From positions 620,001-684,000 of the forward strand of contig CM061246.1 in NCBI GenBank assembly GCA_022605425.2: a stretch of DNA of 64,000 nt, read 5' to 3'. Positions 43,185 through 54,639 of the stretch are shown piece after piece. Both the position numbers and the translations under genes were made by a program. Position 1 is the first letter of the stretch. Each line of letters starts with the position of its first letter. The notes beneath the pieces are model-generated. The model saw only the letters and a program-made list of their open reading frames with translations. It did no database searches and had not been told where the DNA came from. This DNA comes from Hamiltosporidium tvaerminnensis (taxonomy: Eukaryota; Microsporidia; Dubosqiidae).

Positions 43185-44020
43185 GTTATATTGAAAAAAT
43201 ATTTATTTTTAATATAAAAATAAATTCTAAGTTGACTATTTCGAAAATTATTTATCTTATATTGCAGATTTTCTTATTCTAAACAGTATTATAGTCTAAA
43301 ATATACGTTTCTTTTTATTTGCTTAATTCGTTTAATTATTTATTTTTTAACTCATTTTTTTAAAGCTTTATTCTCTAATATTTGTTTAAAAAGTAAAATT
43401 ATTTTTTATTAAACAATTGTTCTTCAAATTCAAATTTTTTAAATTATAAAAAGGTAAGCAATTCACGAAAAAGATCTTTAAAAAACCTAAAAACAAAAAA
43501 TAGCATACACCTTGTTTCAAATAGTGGGAATCATTAGAGTAACAGAAAATAATATAAAGAGTGTCGGGTTTAGAAGAGATTGCTATGGCCACGAGAGAGG
43601 TAGAAGATAATATATAAAAGTTAAAATTATTATTAAACTCAAAATTCCATGAAATAAGAATTAACATATACATTTCATAAAAAGAATAGCCCCATAATTG
43701 ACTATTTGGTTTCATACAATTAAAGATAAGTTATATCTTTTAAAAATTTTATAGTTATTCTATAAACAAACAAAAGAGTGTAAATTAGAAGAATAGAAAT
43801 CCTAGGATAGATAATGATACCAAAACACATCTTGCACTAATAAAAAGCTTTTAAAAACTTCAATATAGGTTATATGGAGAATTAAATAAAAAAAGATTGG
43901 AAAAAGCTCAACTGGCTAATTTATATGTCAAAAAATAAAGCTGAAATTTACTTGGTAATTTAAATGGATCTAAGTAATAAGCTGGTAAGTTTTAATGAAT
44001 TCTTGGATTAACTAAAAAAA
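43185..44020. other. AT-rich DNA
   Basis: No gene; a GC-richer patch at about 43505-43620 has no clean frame. Confidence 0.45.
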
Positions 44021-44930
44021 TAAACATAAAACCAAGTGTCGAAGGATCTTCGATTATATTCATAGTATAACTATATTCCGACAGCAGAAGGAATGTGATA
44101 TTATTGTATTGGTTAGAAGTCTACTAAGGCATTTGCAAATAGGTATGAAAATGATCAGAAACTAAAAAACTAGACATTATAATGAGGTGAAGCGGTTCTA
44201 CAGCTACATCAATATAAATATATGTTTAAGTCTTTAAGACAAATTAGGAGTTACTCAGTTCAAAAATTATATAAATTTAGTGATAAGAATTAAAAAGAAA
44301 ACCAGAAATAAAACCGATGTTCATATTCGGAATAATAGATCAGTTATATTTATTTTTGACTTTGAGTTAAATAATATACGTCCTGATGAAATATAGATTA
44401 TATATTTTACAAAATTCCACTCAGAATTACAAAGCCAATAAGCCAAAGAAAATGGTTCATTTGTAAAAGATTTGTTTCTAACTTAGAAATTAAACTAAAA
44501 TATTTTTTTTCATAATTAGAAAATGTATCCATATTGGGTTTTAGATAACTAATAGCAGAAACATGATTTTTTGCCTATAATAGAAGCACGGATTAGACTG
44601 GGCTCATATAGGCTGCACAAATCCATTTATTTTCGAGAAATAATATTAAATAAAACCAAATCGAGATAAAGTTGAGAACAAGAACAAAACCTTAAAGAAG
44701 ATCAGATATAACTTACAATTCATATATCTATCACACATATAAACCACGAGAAAAACATCTATTTTGAAAACCAAATATCTATCGAATCTTAATTGTGAAT
44801 TTAATATCAGATTAAAAATAAATTTGTAACTCAAAAAGGTGATTAAATATAAAGAAGCAGATATATGGGGCAGAGAACGAGATAAATACATTAAAAACCC
44901 ACCCAATATTAGGTTTTATAATTCAATCTT
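44021..44930 (+). pseudogene. Run of decayed coding fragments, unidentified
   Basis: Three plus-strand stretches read as protein with scattered stops. These are 44021-44158 (KCRRIFDYIHSITIFRQQKE), about 44300-44400 (DVHIRNNRSVIFIFDFELNN) and about 44640-44930 (IKYKEADIWGRERDKYIKN). Spacing and strand are compatible with one long dead gene, perhaps of a retroelement. No domain recognised. Confidence 0.3.
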
Positions 44931-45197
44931 TTTCTAAAATTTGGAATTATAAAAGCAGAACATTTTTCTTTTAAATTTACACACTCTTTTTTACATCTAT
45001 TTTCTCATCTATTAATTTTTTTTTAATTCCTTATTTTATTCCTTTACGTTTAAAAATTTATTCTAAAAATATCAATTTTACTGCCTCTCTTATTTAATTG
45101 AATTGTTTCATTACCCTTCTATCTTTGATTTATTTGCTTATCTTTCATTTCTTAAAAAATTATAATTTTCTTTATTAATTTTAGTATTTCCACCCAT

Positions 45198-46844
45198 ATG
45201 AAAGAAAACTCATTTGATGACCAAATAAAAAAAAAAAGAAATATAATTACAATATTTTCTTGTATATTTCTTGGTCTAATGTTTACACTTCTAGATTGTC
45301 TCAGTTATGGACGTAATATGCTTCCCAAAGTAAAAGATGATACATCAATAGAAAATATAAGTATGATTATTTATTTATATTCTACAATCACAGCGCAAAT
45401 ATTTTATGGAATATTTACAAAATTAGAAAGTGGTATTATGGCTGGTGCTATAGTAGAGTCATTTCCATATATGCATTCAATATTTAATGTATGTAAGGAA
45501 GGTAATGAAAGTATTAATTCAGTAGTAACTAATACATTATTGTGTCTTCTCATATCTACTATGCTGGTATCTTTTTGGTCTTTTCTTTTAAAAAAATATA
45601 AAATCGGGGGATTTTTAAAAATGATTCCAAAAGCAGCCATAACTGGATGTCTAGGAGCTATCGGATTGAGTCAATTCAGTGTTGCTTATGGAGAAATATG
45701 TAGCAATATATTTGACTCAAAGGCACTTTTACTTTTATCCATAATGGTTATATGCGCCTTTATAGCATTTTTACTACAGGAAAAATTTAGTGATGTAGTT
45801 TTTATTGTTCCGCTTTTTTCTTTGATAGTAATTTCGGGTTTTTACGTTTTTTTTATTCCCATTTTAGGAAATTCTTTGGATAATTTAATATTAAATGAAT
45901 GGTTACCAAAAAAAGAAAGTGCAAATTTATTTTTAAATCAAATTTGGGAAAAACTTTCATTTAAAGAACTCTCAGCCAAATATGTTGTAAAAAATATATT
46001 TAATATTTTTTTATTATCTTTATTTAGTTTGATACACATGCCGGTAAATTTACCGGCATTTGGAACAGCAACTGGGGTTTCTTTCAATTTTTTGGATGAA
46101 CTTAAGACACAGTCAATTGGAAATTTTATAAGTGCTTTTACTTTTTGTCCAACCTATTTTATTTCGTCATGTTCTATTTTCTTCAATAGAAGTGGTGGTA
46201 AAGGAAAAACAGAAAGTATTTTATTGGGCGTATTTTTATGTACTCTCATATTTTTTGGTGCGAGTTTAAAAACTTATATTCCTAGATTTGTTTTAGGAAT
46301 GATACCTTGTTTTATAGGAATAAGTATGTGTTATTCTGCGTTTATAAGAATATATTCGGAAGCCTCAAAATACGATCTATTGGTTGTATATTTTACTGCT
46401 TTTGTTTCCATGTATTTCAATTTGGTCGTTGGTTTGATTTTTGGAATATTTCTTTGTTTGCTTGAATTTGCTTTCAGATATAATAAAATTACCAAAACAG
46501 GAAATGTTTCTTCTGATTTGGAACTTTCCAATTTTAGAAATAATAAATTTTCAAAATCCATAGCTCGTATAAAAGTCGATTTTATGTTGGTATTTGCAAC
46601 AGTTGAAAAATTTGATAAATTGACACATAATGCCAGCACATATAGTGTTCTTGTTTTAGACTTAATGGAATGTAGTTGTATTGACTGGAGTGGTTCAGAC
46701 TTACTTGTTGGATTTGTTAATGGAATAGATTCTAACTGCAAGGTTTATATTATTGGAAAACCTCATAATTATGAACTTTACAATGTACAAAAAAGATTTA
46801 ATAAGGAAATAGAACATATAACTGAGAATATTGTTTCCGTTTAA
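45198..46844 (+). CDS. SulP/SLC26-family anion transporter with STAS domain (Vsb1/Ygr125w-like)
   Basis: Multi-span membrane transporter of 548 residues with about 10-12 hydrophobic segments between residues 15 and 435. The first span carries LLDCLSYGRNMLP, matching the (L/M)D-x-(L/M)SYG signature of the Ygr125w-type SulP branch. Later MIPKAAITGCLGAIG and LVVYFTAFVSMYFNLVVGLI match SulP core helices. The cytosolic C terminus (about 445-548; YSVLVLDLMECSCIDWSGSD) is a STAS domain. The substrate cannot be read from sequence: sulfate in classical SulP, and basic amino-acid storage has been linked to yeast Vsb1. It lacks the long N-terminal extension of the yeast protein. CCC lies at -5 to -3. 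Confidence 0.85.
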   Translation: MKENSFDDQIKKKRNIITIFSCIFLGLMFTLLDCLSYGRNMLPKVKDDTSIENISMIIYLYSTITAQIFYGIFTKLESGIMAGAIVESFPYMHSIFNVCKEGNESINSVVTNTLLCLLISTMLVSFWSFLLKKYKIGGFLKMIPKAAITGCLGAIGLSQFSVAYGEICSNIFDSKALLLLSIMVICAFIAFLLQEKFSDVVFIVPLFSLIVISGFYVFFIPILGNSLDNLILNEWLPKKESANLFLNQIWEKLSFKELSAKYVVKNIFNIFLLSLFSLIHMPVNLPAFGTATGVSFNFLDELKTQSIGNFISAFTFCPTYFISSCSIFFNRSGGKGKTESILLGVFLCTLIFFGASLKTYIPRFVLGMIPCFIGISMCYSAFIRIYSEASKYDLLVVYFTAFVSMYFNLVVGLIFGIFLCLLEFAFRYNKITKTGNVSSDLELSNFRNNKFSKSIARIKVDFMLVFATVEKFDKLTHNASTYSVLVLDLMECSCIDWSGSDLLVGFVNGIDSNCKVYIIGKPHNYELYNVQKRFNKEIEHITENIVSV

Positions 46845-47160
46845 TTTTAATTGATGGTCATTTATCGATTTAGATGAATTTAATATTTAAATAAATATTT
46901 ATTTTATCTAATACATATTTAGAGAAGTTTAAGATAATTGAATATACATTTTTAACTTCTTTTTTGATATAAATTTATTTCGTCGTTTATTAAAAAGTAA
47001 TTAATGGTTGAATAATTAGTTAAATATTTTATTTCTAAATGAAATGTATTTATAAAATAACCGTATCTCATACATGAGACATATGACTAAAAAATATTTT
47101 TATTATTTATTCGTAAAAAAATACAGAATTTCAATATTTAAGCGATAGATTTTAAATCAA
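46845..47160. other. AT-rich spacer
   Basis: Nothing recognised. Confidence 0.4.
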
Positions 47161-47452
47161 AATTTCTTTGTTTTTAAAAGAAAAATTAAGAATCAAAGTA
47201 CAAATTTTAGCAGAGAATTTCTCTATTTAAAAGAATAATTAAGAATCAAATTACAAATTTTAAGCAGAGAATTTCTTTATTTAAAAGAATAATTATGACT
47301 CAAATTACAAATTTTAACAGAGAATTTCTCTATTTAAAAGAATAATTAAGAATCAAATTACAAATTTTAGCAGAGAATTTCTCTATTTAAAAGAATAATT
47401 AAGAATCAAATTACAAATTTTAACAGAGAATTTCTCTATTTAAAAGAATGAA
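47161..47452. repeat. Minisatellite, 53-55-bp unit, about 5.5 copies
   Basis: Unit starts aatttctctatttaaaag at 47161, 47216, 47270, 47323, 47376 and 47429, giving periods of 55, 54, 53, 53 and 53 bp. The later units are nearly identical, so expansion is recent. Confidence 0.9.
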
Positions 47453-47582
47453 TTTATAAAAAAAATGAAAAAGAAAATATTTTTATTATTCTTAGCTTAA
47501 AAAAAGAATGGAATGTAAATTTAGAAGAAATGATTGAAAATAAAGGAGTAAAGAATAAAAAACAATTCTAATTATAATTTTT

Positions 47583-47815
47583 AAAGAAGTAGAGAATATC
47601 TGAAATTAAAAATACCAATAAACTACATAAAAAATAAAGAAAATAAGAAAGATCTAATTCTTAAAAGAAATAGAGAATATCTAAAATTAAAAATACCAAT
47701 AAACTACATAAAAAATAAAGAAAATAAGAAAGATCTAATTCCTAAAAAAAGTAGAGAATATCTAAAATTAAAAATACCAATTAATTACTTAAAAATAAAG
47801 AAAATAGGAAAATAT
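47583..47815. repeat. Minisatellite, 81-bp unit, nearly three copies
   Basis: The phrase tagagaatatct recurs at 47590, 47671 and 47752. Units are almost identical. It ends 25 bp from the RPL12 stop codon and must include its 3' flanking signals. Confidence 0.9.
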
Positions 47816-47839
47816 TAGAAATTTTAAATAAAATCATTT

Positions 47840-48334
47840 TTATTTAGAAGGAACTTTTAAAGATCCATCATTTATTTCTCGAATAACTTCTTTTGGACTT
47901 TTTCCATCCACCCTACACCCAATAGAAACACAAGTACCCAAAACTTGTTTGATTGTACCAGAAAATTCTTTAGAATTACTTTTATGCTGTATCTTTCTAG
48001 CCACATCAACAACATCTACCATTGTGATGTTTCCATGATGAGTAATATTTTTTTCTTTTTTTCTGTCACGTGGTGGCTCACGTAAGGCTTTAAGGATATA
48101 AGTAGAAGAATTTGGTGTTACTTCTAAAGTAGCCTTTCTATCCTTTATAGCTAGTTGTACGTTTACTTTGAGACTTTTGTATTCTGCAGTTGCTTTTTTT
48201 ATTTCTTCACCTAATACTTTTGCTTGTACACCGTGTGGACCTACCTTCTGTGCCAGTGTAGCTCCTGGTAATTCGCCACCCACACATCGAATGGCTACAT
48301 ATTTTGTACCATCATCTTGTTTCTGTTCTGCCAT
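47840..48334 (-). CDS. RPL12: 60S ribosomal protein L12 (uL11)
   Basis: Part of the ribosomal stalk base that binds the LSU GTPase-centre RNA. The 164 residues (yeast 165) cover the whole protein. The N-terminal domain has VGGELPGATLAQKVGPHG; the C-terminal RNA-binding domain has PPRDRKKEKNITHHGNI, EFSGTIKQVLGTCVSIGC and the ending VDGKSPKEVIREINDGSLKV. Start ATG at 48334 with CCC at -10 to -8. The gene is tightly boxed by minisatellites on both sides. Confidence 0.97.
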   Translation of the reverse strand: MAEQKQDDGTKYVAIRCVGGELPGATLAQKVGPHGVQAKVLGEEIKKATAEYKSLKVNVQLAIKDRKATLEVTPNSSTYILKALREPPRDRKKEKNITHHGNITMVDVVDVARKIQHKSNSKEFSGTIKQVLGTCVSIGCRVDGKSPKEVIREINDGSLKVPSK

Positions 48335-48380
48335 TATGTAAGGGTTTGTTGAGAAAGATATAAAATTTTAAAAAAATATT

Positions 48381-48660
48381 TTAATTTTTATTTTGAGGGA
48401 ATGGAAGGAAGGATTAAAATATAAAATTTTGAATAAATGAAATACTGAAGTTTTAATTTTTATTTTGAGGGAATGGAAGGAAGGATTAAAATATAAAATT
48501 TTGAATAAATGAAATACTGGTGTTTTAGTTTTTTAACAATTAGAGAGGTAGGAGATAAATGTAAATATAGAATTATCACTACAAATACTAAAGTTATAAT
48601 TTTTTAACAATTAGAGAGGTAGGAGATAAATGTAAATATAGAATTGTTACTACAAATACT
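48381..48660. repeat. Two successive tandem duplications, 72-bp and 71-bp units
   Basis: gaatggaagg at 48399 and 48471 marks a 72-bp unit present twice. ttttaacaat at 48531 and 48602 marks a different 71-bp unit present twice. Copies within each pair are nearly identical. They lie directly upstream of RPL12. Confidence 0.85.
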
Positions 48661-49104
48661 GGAGTAGTTACTTTATAAAAATAGAGAAATAAGAGAAAGA
48701 TGTAAATGTTTTAGGATGCCAATATGGATTCTTATTTGTCAGTTGAATTAAAAAATATTAGTTAAGAAACAAAAAGAACAATTTTATCCTAAAATTTATA
48801 GGCGAAATATATTTTTAATATTTGAATTAAAAAATCATTGCTCAAAAAAACGAAACACGATATTTGAACTTACTGGCACAGAAAATAATTTATATTTTAC
48901 AAAAAAACCTATTTGGAGTAAATTATCAAGATTATATTAAAAAAGAGTTGGTAGATCTCTAAAAGATAATATTTCTAAATTCTTAGGATTGATAAGTTTT
49001 AAATTATACTTAAAATATGAGAGCTTCTAATACGCTTGATTATATGAAAGGTTTTTTTGGAATAATTGTAGTTAAAAAATCTGTTTGAATAAATTTTTAT
49101 TGAT
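48661..49104. other. AT-rich spacer
   Basis: Nothing recognised. Confidence 0.4.
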
Positions 49105-49800
49105 TAAGAGTGAATGATCACACAAAAAACAGACTACTTGGTAATTAATAGAGAGAATATTTATAAAAAATATTGTTTAAATTTTTTGTGGGACGAAATA
49201 TACACTACTTCTCCGAGTGTTCGATTTGAATATGTTTCGGAGGAATATGATATGCGAAATAATTATATTTTCCATAAAACATAGTTCTTGGTTTTCTGTT
49301 TTAACTGGATTTGAAATCACGATTGAATTTGTGGGTATTTGTCATGTAAAAACATGAAAACCCAGGCTTGCTAACTCGAGTTTGAAGACTTAGTGCATGA
49401 AAATATACAAATTATCCACCTAAAATGCTAGGAAAGCCAAATAGCAGGTTAGAACATCGGCATTTCCAAGTAGACCGAATTAAGTCATCGATATATCTTG
49501 GTTTTGAATTCTATTAGGTTCCGATGTATAAAATAAGTGAGAATTATGCTGGTCTTGTAAGTGCTCAAGGAGAGTTTATACCTAGGATACCATTTCTAAG
49601 CAAGATAAATTAACGAATTTCGGACGATCGCCTTGCAATTATTTGGATTCATCATTCTTTTATATGAAAGACTTTGTAATGTAGGTATGATAGGGGATAT
49701 CAATGATCTATTAGGAGGCATTTATATTCATAACCCTGTAATTGGGTTAATATCATGAAAACAATAAAAAATGTTCCATGCTTGCACGAGAAAGTGATTT
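49105..49800 (+). mobile_element. Element A, old diverged copy
   Basis: Blocks in the right order: gatcacacaaaaaacagact, gcttgctaactcgagtttga, gctaggaaagccaaatagca, agtgagaattatgctggtct, ggattcatcattc. Ends blurred. Confidence 0.6.
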
Positions 49801-50945
49801 TAATTGAATAATTTTTTTATTACGAATATGATTTCTTTTAGAATTTCTATACTTCATTATAAACATTATTAGCAAAAATGGAACGTGTAAAAGGGGTTGA
49901 ATAAGTCTTAATATGAGTAGAGCATGGCATGGGTTTATCTTTTAAATAACATTAGAAAACTCATAATTAGAGATTATATAATATATCCTAATATATTATA
50001 AACATGTATAAATGATATTGAAGAGAATATTATTAAAAAAATTTTCATATTATTATACTTATTTAGATATTGCAAAATTTCAATGTTTAAATGAGTTTAA
50101 ATTGGATATAAAAACGTCCCAACAATGCTATTAAAGATTATATTTATTTTCAATCTATATCTATCAAACTTTTAGTAAAATATCTAACAGACGTAAAAGC
50201 AATTATTTTGTTTTTGATTGAAATAGTAAATAGCAAATTTATTTAAAATAATGAGACATATTTCTGTGAATTATATCGTGTGCAAATAAAAAACAATAAG
50301 AATTTATTTTTGTGCAATAAAAAGTTTACTGTTTTATGATTTTTAATTGAAAGTTGATTAATGATAGTAAGACCAAACAATTTAAAAATTCCCAAATTTA
50401 ATTCTTTAAATATATTTATTTTAATATATAATCATATTATAATTAGCATGAAGATATATAATTTTAATTTATGATAATCCATATATGTTAGTTCAGATTT
50501 CATATTTGAAAGCTATTGAATTATGAAACTGCATTGAATTTAAATATCGAATTATTTGATAAAAAAAATGCTTTATTTTTCTATTGAATTAATTAGGAAA
50601 TTTATTAATTAAATTAATATTGGTTGATATTAAAACTCAATATTTAAAATTTTTATCTCACGTCATAAATCTAAGAATCAAAACAAAATCAATACAACTT
50701 GTATTTAAAATGATTTGATAGTTTTTAATTAAAGAAAATATTAAGATGCCACTAAAACATTGGTGGATTAACTCATGTATCATAATTTCAAAATATATTT
50801 GATGCAAAAAAAATGAGAAAATGATTTTTCAGAAACCATCACGATTTAAAATCAAAACAATCAAATAAAAATATTCGGACTATTCGTTAGTTCCAAAACA
50901 TCTAAAATTAAAAAAAAGTATATAAGACGCAAAAAATGCAATATT
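49801..50945. other. AT-rich gene-free DNA
   Basis: A TATATAAG 22-29 bp upstream of the next ATG may be a core promoter element. No CCC motif. Confidence 0.4.
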
Positions 50946-52886
50946 ATGATATTTTTTCTCTTCTTGTATCGTGTGTTCTTAACATCTCCTTTGGTTAGCA
51001 ATGGACCTTTTAGACTTACTGTGGCAAACAATGAAAATCTAGTGTTGACATCTCACAACGCTTCGGTGAGAATGAAGGATATTGCAACCGCAACTGGGGT
51101 GAGTGAAGTTATAATGGAAAAGGCAGATCCACAAAGTAGTGATATGTATCGCATTAGAATAGGACAGAAATATCTCTGTAAAAAACCTTTTGATGCAGGC
51201 GTAGTTGCGTGTGATACAATGGATTCAAATAGTGTTTGGAAGGTCGAAACCGGGCCTGGTGGATTTGTTATGAGAAATGAAAGGGCTTGCTTGGTTAAAG
51301 CCGCACAGGATAATAATACTAAGCTCGGTGGGTTTTATCTCAATACAAAAGATTGTAATGATCAAAATTCTGAAAAATATTTTAGATTTGTTCCAACACA
51401 AACAACACAACCTACAGTTTTATACACACCTCCGCCAGATGCGACCCAGCAAGTTCAATATAGCAATGTGAGTATTGGACAAAGCCCTAACGGTTCTACC
51501 GTCATTACACAAAATAGTTCGGTTATACAAGGTGATAATACAATTGAAGATAAAACAGTGGTTGTTCAATGCGATGATCAACCAAGTGGATGTGAACAGC
51601 AACCATCATATACTTATAGTACTGTTCCACAAACTGTTCCTGTATATGAACCACAGCCTGTTTATGAAAGTTTTAACAGTGTAAATATTCAACCACAACC
51701 AACCGCTATTGTTGAAGCCCCCGTGGAACCCGTATATGTGCAAAATTTTGTTCCATCTGCACCCGTTCCTCCGCCTGTAGTTACACATCCTATCCCAAGA
51801 CCTATGCCTGTTCCGAGAAATGAACCCGCGCAACCTCAAGTTATAATTCCGAGAATAGAACCAAGTGTCCAACCAGTTGGGCCACCCGTTTTGCATCCCA
51901 TCCAAAGGCCTATTCCACAGCCAGTTATGCAACCCATTCCTCAGCCTATGCCTCAACCTGTAATGCAGCCTATTCCACAGCCCATTGTGCAACCGATTCC
52001 GCCGCCTCAACCACAACCCGTTATGATACCTATTCAGCAACCCCCGAATATTCAGCCTGTAAATCCGCCATTTGCTGTGTCGGCTCCTCCTCAACAGCCA
52101 ACACCAGTATTTAGGCCACAATTTGTTCCTCAAAATGTTGTCGAACAAAGACCCGAACCAAGTCAACTGCCATTAATTGTTCAAAAAACTCTTCCAACAC
52201 CTCCATCTCAATGTGTTGTTGCTCCGCCAAGTTCCCAACAACCCCCTATCCAATGGCCAATACAACTTCCAATTCAGCAGCCAACTTTGGAAAGACAAAT
52301 TGGATTTACACTTCCTTCACCAAAAGAGAACAAACCATCCGAAGCATGTATAGTAGAACCAAGCCCAGTCAATTTTGGTACCAATAATTTTAAAATGTCG
52401 TATCTTCCAGCCCCGCAAAAAAACATCAGTGATCTCTACACACCTTGCCATGCGGGTATGCAGGGATGTGAGTCTACCAACAAAGTAGCTTATGTGAATC
52501 CACAACAACCAAGAATTGTGCCAAGTGTAAGTAAAAGTGGTTGTGATGCGGCATTGAATTCTGCTTTAAGCAATGTTCCAACTTTTGTAAGAAATAGTAA
52601 CGAATGTGAAGTAACCTCTAACAATTTTACAGAATCACCATTAGTTGTAAACGATAATAAAAGCATAACGGGGGTAACTGGATGTAATGCTGGAGTAAGT
52701 GCATGTGAAGTAGTCAAGACAGATCCTCTAAATGTTGATCATATGCCTACACTGGAAGTGAGAAAAGGTTGTGAGGATCAGAGTGCATGTGCAGAAATTA
52801 ATCAACCTGGAAAAGTTAGTTTTACTGAGGACGCCAATCCAAACGGTTACATTTATATACATGGTGTACCACCTGTAAGAAATTAG
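50946..52886 (+). CDS. Secreted ricin-B-like lectin with long Pro/Gln-rich extension (paralog 1)
   Basis: 646 residues. A hydrophobic N terminus (MIFFLFLYRVFLTSPLVS) is a likely signal peptide. Residues 19-150 form a beta-trefoil of the microsporidian ricin-B-like type, with the paralog pattern LCKK...GVVAC...NSVWKV, then CLVKAA...GGFYLNTKDC...EKYFRF. Residues about 235-455 are dominated by Pro, Gln and Val (PIPQPVMQPIPQPMPQPVMQ), likely extended and repeat-expanded. The tail (455-646) has spaced Cys pairs of C-x6-C form: CDDQPSGC (in the linker at 209), CHAGMQGC (501) and CNAGVSAC (580), plus a shorter CEDQSAC (609). Probably a spore-wall or host-interface protein, by analogy with ricin-B lectins of other microsporidia. 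No CCC at the start. Confidence 0.75.
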   Translation: MIFFLFLYRVFLTSPLVSNGPFRLTVANNENLVLTSHNASVRMKDIATATGVSEVIMEKADPQSSDMYRIRIGQKYLCKKPFDAGVVACDTMDSNSVWKVETGPGGFVMRNERACLVKAAQDNNTKLGGFYLNTKDCNDQNSEKYFRFVPTQTTQPTVLYTPPPDATQQVQYSNVSIGQSPNGSTVITQNSSVIQGDNTIEDKTVVVQCDDQPSGCEQQPSYTYSTVPQTVPVYEPQPVYESFNSVNIQPQPTAIVEAPVEPVYVQNFVPSAPVPPPVVTHPIPRPMPVPRNEPAQPQVIIPRIEPSVQPVGPPVLHPIQRPIPQPVMQPIPQPMPQPVMQPIPQPIVQPIPPPQPQPVMIPIQQPPNIQPVNPPFAVSAPPQQPTPVFRPQFVPQNVVEQRPEPSQLPLIVQKTLPTPPSQCVVAPPSSQQPPIQWPIQLPIQQPTLERQIGFTLPSPKENKPSEACIVEPSPVNFGTNNFKMSYLPAPQKNISDLYTPCHAGMQGCESTNKVAYVNPQQPRIVPSVSKSGCDAALNSALSNVPTFVRNSNECEVTSNNFTESPLVVNDNKSITGVTGCNAGVSACEVVKTDPLNVDHMPTLEVRKGCEDQSACAEINQPGKVSFTEDANPNGYIYIHGVPPVRN

Positions 52887-54639
52887 TAGGTCTAGTTTTG
52901 ATAATGAAAAAGATTAAAAATGTGTTTTTATTTATTACTTATCTCGTTTTTTAAAAATTTGTATTTATTTTGTTCCTTCCAAAACGCCTTTGATAATCCA
53001 GATTGGTATAAATTATAATAATATTCAAGCCTCATTTATTTTCATTATAAAGAATTTAAGAATAAAATACTTATGGCGTTTGCATCTTTTCTATTTAACA
53101 GGATATCACACTAACAATTTCGAAATGTTTGGTTTAGATTTACATAATTATAACTAACCAAAACAACGACAAGAAATATTTTAGAAATAATCTTCAAGAT
53201 TTTTCAGGAGTAATAATAAGAGATCTAAAGTAAATTAATCTATTATAAAATACATATTTATTATTTAGTCATTATCGGTCTTTCTTATTCTATGATTTCT
53301 ATTTATAATTAAAAAAGTATTTAATATTTATGTTCATGAATAATTTGGTATTTTAAACACTGTTGATTAAATGTGAATAATAATCGTTATAAATTGAAAT
53401 TTTATAATATTTGAAGAAAAATTTAAATTATATTATATCGATACTTTGAAAAAATCTAATCATTAAAATACTATCTTATTAACAAAATATAGACTATAAA
53501 AGAAATAATTGCAAAAATTAAGATCACTAAACATTCTTCAATAATTAAAAAAATGGTTTACAAATTTAAATTCTTGCTAATTTAATAAAATAATTCAATT
53601 ACTTAATATATTTATATGGGAATAGTATAAAAATGTGGAAATTTTTTTAATCTTCAAATAATGATTCAAATCGAACAAAAGGTATACAAAAATATTAAAA
53701 TGATAGACATTTATTGAATGAAATTAAAATCAGAATAGTTGGAACTAAATATTTCTCTCTAAGGTTATATTCTTATATATCGCAAATTTAATTAAAACAA
53801 TTTTAAAAGTATATAAAGTCCAATACTTTACGATCATTGCAATGTAAGTTTTTGCAATATTTTATAAATTAATTGATAAAATTTTTGTTATATTATACTT
53901 TATATTAAAATCAGAATATTTTAAATGGCAGGTTGTTCGTCTATATATTTCTTCCTTGTTTTTCATAATAGTTTTTTTCCTTTTATTTTAACTCACATTT
54001 CACTTGAACTACTCTTCTATATTTTGAGTATATGCATCACTTCTGGTCTTTTTGCTCTCGGGCAGAGTCGTAAATTTTGGTTTGGTTTGTTTAATAATTC
54101 TTAAATTTTGGTGTACATTTAAAATGCATATATATTTTCAAATAATCCCCGCTTTTTGGTGGCATCTAGGTTTATCCTTTCTATCTTCTCATATGTTTCT
54201 AATATTTTACAAAACATATTAACTATCAAAATTAAGTGTAATAACTTGTTCTTCAAGACTATTTATCGTATGTGTATCTAATTCTTATAGGTATCTTCTG
54301 ATTCATTAAGCCATACTATGTATTTTCTAGCAATTATACCTTAAATCAATTAATAATATTTAATTTACAAGCAATATAGATTTAAAATGATTTTTTTTAT
54401 ATAAATGCTTTTTTAAATCAGACCAAAAATTTAGGGGAAACAAAACACAAAGTTATATACTTACAACTTCTTAAAATCAATAATAATTTGTTAAGCAGAT
54501 GATTATGGTTTGATCATAATGTTTAATGATAAAAACGCTCTGCGATAACTACAGAAATATAAAAAATATAGAAGCCGTTACATTTTTTGAAATATATAAA
54601 GAAACATAAAAATAAATATAATGATCGAAATTTTATATC
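52887..54639. other. AT-rich gene-free DNA
   Basis: Nothing recognised. Confidence 0.5.

Noticed and set aside
43490-43620. Possible Gag zinc knuckle relic
   Set aside because: Would require a frameshift and several substitutions; spacing of Cys/His does not fit C-x2-C-x4-H-x4-C.
47161-47452. CRISPR-like array
   Set aside because: Units are contiguous tandem copies with no variable spacers, and the genome is eukaryotic.
51606-52166. 186-residue minus-strand frame
   Set aside because: It is the antisense of the Pro/Gln-rich coding repeat of ricin-B paralog 1; Trp/Arg/Asn-rich composition is what CCN/CAR codons give in reverse.
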